Below, piece after piece: positions 45,492-48,462 of a stretch of DNA of 48,462 nt. Origin of the DNA: JACCTH01 sp035281645. Its GTDB lineage: Bacteria; Actinomycetota; Acidimicrobiia; Spongiisociales; ZC4RG35. The translations under genes were made by a program, and so were the position numbers. Location of the stretch: positions 1 to 48,462 of the forward strand of contig DATEDN010000116.1 in the NCBI GenBank assembly GCA_035281645.1, in the 5' to 3' direction. The notes beneath the pieces are model-generated. The model saw nothing but the letters and a program-made list of their open reading frames with translations, ran no database searches and was not told the origin of the DNA. Each line of letters opens with the position of its first letter. The first letter of the stretch is position 1.

Positions 45492-47275
45492 TCGACATTG
45501 ATGACCTGCCTTCGCTCTATACCGCCTATCGCAACAGGTGGGCTGACCGTGATGAGCGCATAGCGCTCATCGATGCCGTCGTGGCCGGCGAGCTGACCAA
45601 CTTCGGCCCCGACGACGAAGAGGTGGAGAACCGTGCGCCGAACGTGATCGGCGTAGCGATCGAAGACACGGCAGAGGCGGCTGCCTACATGCCGACAATC
45701 CGGGCCAAGCCGTTGAAGCTCACCAAGCAGGCCCAGCAGCAGGCCTCGAAGACGGAGCGGATCTGCGCCGGCTACGTGGAACGTGCCGGTGGCGAGCTGT
45801 GGAACATCCGCTCGATCATGGACTGCGTGCAGTACGGCCTGATGGCCGGCTGGGCTGCGTGGGACAGCGAGTTGGAGATGCCGGTCATCGAGCATCGTGA
45901 CGCCCGCACCGTCTACCCGGAGCCCGATTGGCGTCCCGGCTCCAACTTGAAGCGGGCGATGATCGCCCGCAAGGTCCGCTTGTCGCAGCTCGACTCCGAC
46001 GTGCAGGCCAGGGTGGAGGAAGCGGCTGGGTCGAAGAGTCAGACGCTGCACCAGAAGCTCAACGAGGAAGTGACCCTCGTCGAGTATCACGACTGCCACG
46101 AGTCGCTCGTCGCCATCCTGTACTACACGGGACCGTCGTCTTCGACGCAGCAGAGCGGCAACTACATCCCCGTCCTCTTGGAGCGCATCCCGAACGAGCT
46201 GGGTGTCTGCCAGGTTGTCGTTGAGCAGCGGATCACACCCGACGGCGAGCCTCGTGGCCAGTTCGATCAGGTGATCCGGCCCCTCTTGGCGTACCAGCGC
46301 CTCCAGGGCATGGCTCTCGACTACGCCGACCAGGCCGTCTACTCCGATCTGTACGTCATCGACCCGATCGGCCCCATCCCCGAAGGTGGCGGTGGGGTCA
46401 TCCAGCTTGGCCCGAACGGCAAGATCGGCCGGGTTCCCCCGGCCGTGTCCAGCCTGTCGCTGTTCCAGGAGCTGGCTCAGCTGATGGACGCCATCCACCT
46501 CGGTGGACGGTGGCCGAAGTCCAGGCCCGGTGAGATCGCCCAGTCGCAGGCCAGCGCCAAGTTCTTGGAGTCATCCGTTGGGATGATGAACACGGCGATC
46601 AAGACGCTGCACCTGATCTTCAAGCGCTTCGGAGAGAAGCTGCTGCGCATCTGCCTGACGATGGACCACAAGCTGTCCAAGCCGGGCGCTCGGACGATGG
46701 CCGGCGTGCTGCGCAACCAGCAGTTCCTGGAGGAGTACAACCCCACGGTCGACATCGACCCTCGGGTGAAAGTCGACCTCGTCTACGGCCTCGGCCTCGG
46801 CCGAGAGCCGGCCCAGTCGGCTGTGCTGCACATCCAGTACCACCAGCTCGGGGCGATCTCGCTGCGCACCGTGATGGAGTCGATCGAAGGTCTCACCGAC
46901 ATCGAGCGTGAACTGCGACAGCTCGACGTCGAGAAGTTCGAGACGATGGCCCTGTCGAAGCTGATGCAAGGCGTCGAATCCGGCGCCCTGCCCGACGAAG
47001 CGTTGGTTGCGATCGCCAAGGCTCGCCAGAACGGCAAGTCGCTCATCGACGTCTTCGAGGAGTTTGTCGTCAAACCGCAGCAGGAAGCTGCGGCCACACA
47101 GGTCCAGTCGGGCCTAGGCCAGGGACTGCTTCCGCCTGGCCCGGCCCCCGGAGCGCCCGGGGCGGGCGGCATGCCCGTGCCACCGCCCCCGGCAGCGCCT
47201 GACCTGATCGCCCAGCTGTCCAGCCCGGCAGGAGGCCCCGGCAACTTCATCGGATCGAGGGCCACCAGTGGATAG
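45488..47275 (+). CDS. portal protein
   Basis: This 595-residue protein follows terminase and has portal-like features. They are an N-terminal helical arm, a mixed alpha/beta clip-wing region (GLMAGWAAWDSELEMPVIEHRDARTVYPEPD), repeated polar strands, a long central helix (AQLMDAIHLGG…SQASAKFLESSVGMMNTAIK) and a proline/glycine-rich tail. It would form the dodecameric DNA channel. The start overlaps the preceding gene by four bases. Confidence 0.8.
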   Translation: MIDIDDLPSLYTAYRNRWADRDERIALIDAVVAGELTNFGPDDEEVENRAPNVIGVAIEDTAEAAAYMPTIRAKPLKLTKQAQQQASKTERICAGYVERAGGELWNIRSIMDCVQYGLMAGWAAWDSELEMPVIEHRDARTVYPEPDWRPGSNLKRAMIARKVRLSQLDSDVQARVEEAAGSKSQTLHQKLNEEVTLVEYHDCHESLVAILYYTGPSSSTQQSGNYIPVLLERIPNELGVCQVVVEQRITPDGEPRGQFDQVIRPLLAYQRLQGMALDYADQAVYSDLYVIDPIGPIPEGGGGVIQLGPNGKIGRVPPAVSSLSLFQELAQLMDAIHLGGRWPKSRPGEIAQSQASAKFLESSVGMMNTAIKTLHLIFKRFGEKLLRICLTMDHKLSKPGARTMAGVLRNQQFLEEYNPTVDIDPRVKVDLVYGLGLGREPAQSAVLHIQYHQLGAISLRTVMESIEGLTDIERELRQLDVEKFETMALSKLMQGVESGALPDEALVAIAKARQNGKSLIDVFEEFVVKPQQEAAATQVQSGLGQGLLPPGPAPGAPGAGGMPVPPPPAAPDLIAQLSSPAGGPGNFIGSRATSG

Positions 47276-47678
47276 CCCCGACGTCTCCCAGCTCCCGGCC
47301 AGTGGCCCGAACGCTCCCGCCAGCGGGAGCTACGGGGCGAAAGCTGCCACGGATAAGTTGCGGATGCAGTTAGGCGAGGCGCAAGGGGTGGGAACCCCGC
47401 CGCCGCCGCCGCCGCCTGACGTGTCTGCGCTGCCCCCTCGCCCACCCGCCCAACATGGAACCGGCCCTGCTGGCATCCCCACTGCGATCCTGTCGCCGAC
47501 CTCTCGGCCGAATGTCGCACCCCAAACCCCACTGATGCAGCCAGTGAACCCGGTTGCGATGGCGCAGACGAACCGTGATGGACGTATCGCTATCTGGACT
47601 GCGCTGGCTGAAAGCCCAGAGGTGAGTGATGAGACCAGGGAGCTGGCGAGGTCTGTGCTGAGGTCGGTCTACGGATGA
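47268..47678 (+). CDS. proline-rich small virion protein
   Basis: A 136-residue protein with a disordered, proline/glycine-rich first two thirds, including a run of nine prolines or so encoded by CCGCCGCCGCC. The C-terminal helix (MAQTNRDGRIAIWTALAESPEV…ELARSVLRSVYG) is the only predicted fold. The GTG overlaps the portal stop by eight bases. It is probably a minor head or internal protein. Confidence 0.5.
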   Translation: MDSPDVSQLPASGPNAPASGSYGAKAATDKLRMQLGEAQGVGTPPPPPPPDVSALPPRPPAQHGTGPAGIPTAILSPTSRPNVAPQTPLMQPVNPVAMAQTNRDGRIAIWTALAESPEVSDETRELARSVLRSVYG

Positions 47679-48462
47679 TGCCGTTCATGCCCGCTGCTCC
47701 CGGCCTCGGCGAGCTGCTTGGCGCTCAGAAGGATCTCCAGGCTTCCGCCGAAACCCTGAATTATGGGGATGCCAAGTCGAGGTTGTTGGGGCGGGGCTCG
47801 GCTCGTGCCTCGAAGGTCGTTCTGCCTGACGCAAGCAGTCGGTTCAGCGAGACAGATCCCGTGCTCACCACAGCTCGTTCGCTTGCCAAGTTTCCTGTCG
47901 ATCCGGCAGGCGACGGGACGATCGCAGCAGCGATCCGTGTCCATGCCTCTCGGCTGCCGGAGGGCGTGGGTGGAGCCACGGCCGATTTCGAGCGTTATGG
48001 AGAAATTGTTCGCCAGGGCAAGGTGAAACAGAACAGCACAACTTGGCGCAAGCTGACAGAGGCTCCGACATCGATGACCGACGAGGATCTCGAAGAGGTC
48101 ATCGGCAACGTCAGACAGTTCGGTGACGCAACGGACTCGGTGGAGGATTGGGGCAAGGTCGCAGGTGTCGACTTCCGCCCTTCGGGCGCTGCCGTTGTCG
48201 TCTCGGCTCCCGGCCTCACTGACGATGTCGATGTGCGTGCGAGCATCTACGAGGCGGCTGTCTCGTCCGTGCCAGCCATCGACCGTCACGGAGCCACCAC
48301 TGGAGTGGTGGCGTTGCCGGACGGCAGTGTCCTTCCGTTCGCTCCAGAGGGTGCTCCCGCTGCCCGTAGGCTGCGAAACAGGTTCCCGACGGCCACAGAC
48401 AGCCAAGGCGTGTCTGTGTGGGTCCCTGGGGCTCCCCACGCCGTGGCCGACATGAAGACCCA
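47675..48462 (+). CDS. hypothetical virion-module protein, truncated by the window end
   Basis: The ATG is in ATGA with the upstream stop. At least 262 residues are open to the last base. The N-terminal half is charged and helical, and the C-terminal half (AAVVVSAPGLTDDVDVRAS…GVVALPDGSVLPFAPEG) is beta-like. If the ends are joined, the frame continues for 18 more codons to a TGA at 53-55, overlapping the first small gene. Likely a minor head protein by position. Confidence 0.55.
   Translation, partial: MMPFMPAAPGLGELLGAQKDLQASAETLNYGDAKSRLLGRGSARASKVVLPDASSRFSETDPVLTTARSLAKFPVDPAGDGTIAAAIRVHASRLPEGVGGATADFERYGEIVRQGKVKQNSTTWRKLTEAPTSMTDEDLEEVIGNVRQFGDATDSVEDWGKVAGVDFRPSGAAVVVSAPGLTDDVDVRASIYEAAVSSVPAIDRHGATTGVVALPDGSVLPFAPEGAPAARRLRNRFPTATDSQGVSVWVPGAPHAVADMKT

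Overview
The window reads as the complete or nearly complete genome of a tailed dsDNA bacteriophage, about 48.5 kb and GC-rich. It encodes a tyrosine integrase, so it is probably temperate. The host is most likely a high-GC actinobacterium. That inference rests on GTG and GGGGGTG-type start signals, an FDXHR-like zinc protein, an LPSTG-anchored protein and the gene style, not on any host sequence. The two ends fit together: joining base 48462 to base 1 creates an ATG for the first small gene and lets the last open reading frame run on to a stop at base 55. The window is therefore probably a circularly permuted genome opened inside the structural module.

Layout. (1) The rightward virion module starts at about 43.3 kb with a terminase large subunit carrying an N-terminal helix-turn-helix. 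It continues through portal and small proteins across the ends into a 1731-residue protein, two more large internal-type virion proteins and a lytic-transglycosylase virion protein. Scaffold and HK97-type major capsid protein follow at 10.2-11.7 kb with a perfect palindromic terminator. Next come fibre or spike proteins (glycine-rich, BNR_4 propeller, jelly-roll-like), a two-helix membrane protein, an adaptor, a nozzle-like beta-propeller and a membrane protein at 21.7 kb. No tape-measure or major tail tube protein was recognised, so the particle is probably podovirus-like. (2) A leftward early operon (34.2 to 21.7 kb) encodes a Cas4-like nuclease, endonuclease VII, an OSB/PDF-motif putative ssDNA-binding protein, DnaB-like helicase, HExxH protease, primase, RNA ligase, PD-(D/E)XK nuclease, nucleotide-metabolism enzymes, a sigma-region-4-like protein and the integrase. 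Many tiny genes are linked by 1-4 base overlaps. (3) A short rightward island (34.3-36.0 kb) has a zinc-ribbon protein, an HTH protein and the amidase endolysin. (4) A second leftward accessory operon (42.0 to 36.0 kb) holds an ArdA-like antirestriction protein, an LPSTG protein, a pentapeptide-repeat protein and many small proteins. (5) About 1 kb without convincing genes (42.1-43.08 kb) lies between the divergent operons and is packed with perfect inverted repeats.

The most unusual content is RNA-level. Six leftward GTG-start genes share a 5' hairpin with an invariant hexaloop (TAGCCG or TTGCCG in the sense strand) on unrelated but perfectly complementary stems. One of these sits inside a three-way junction and another just downstream of a tRNA-like acceptor/T-arm minihelix that lacks D and anticodon arms. 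A second hairpin family places a GGGGGTG Shine-Dalgarno in its 3' arm before at least seven rightward genes. Short asymmetric CTAGGCAA-type sites recur at the leftward promoters and look like repressor operators.
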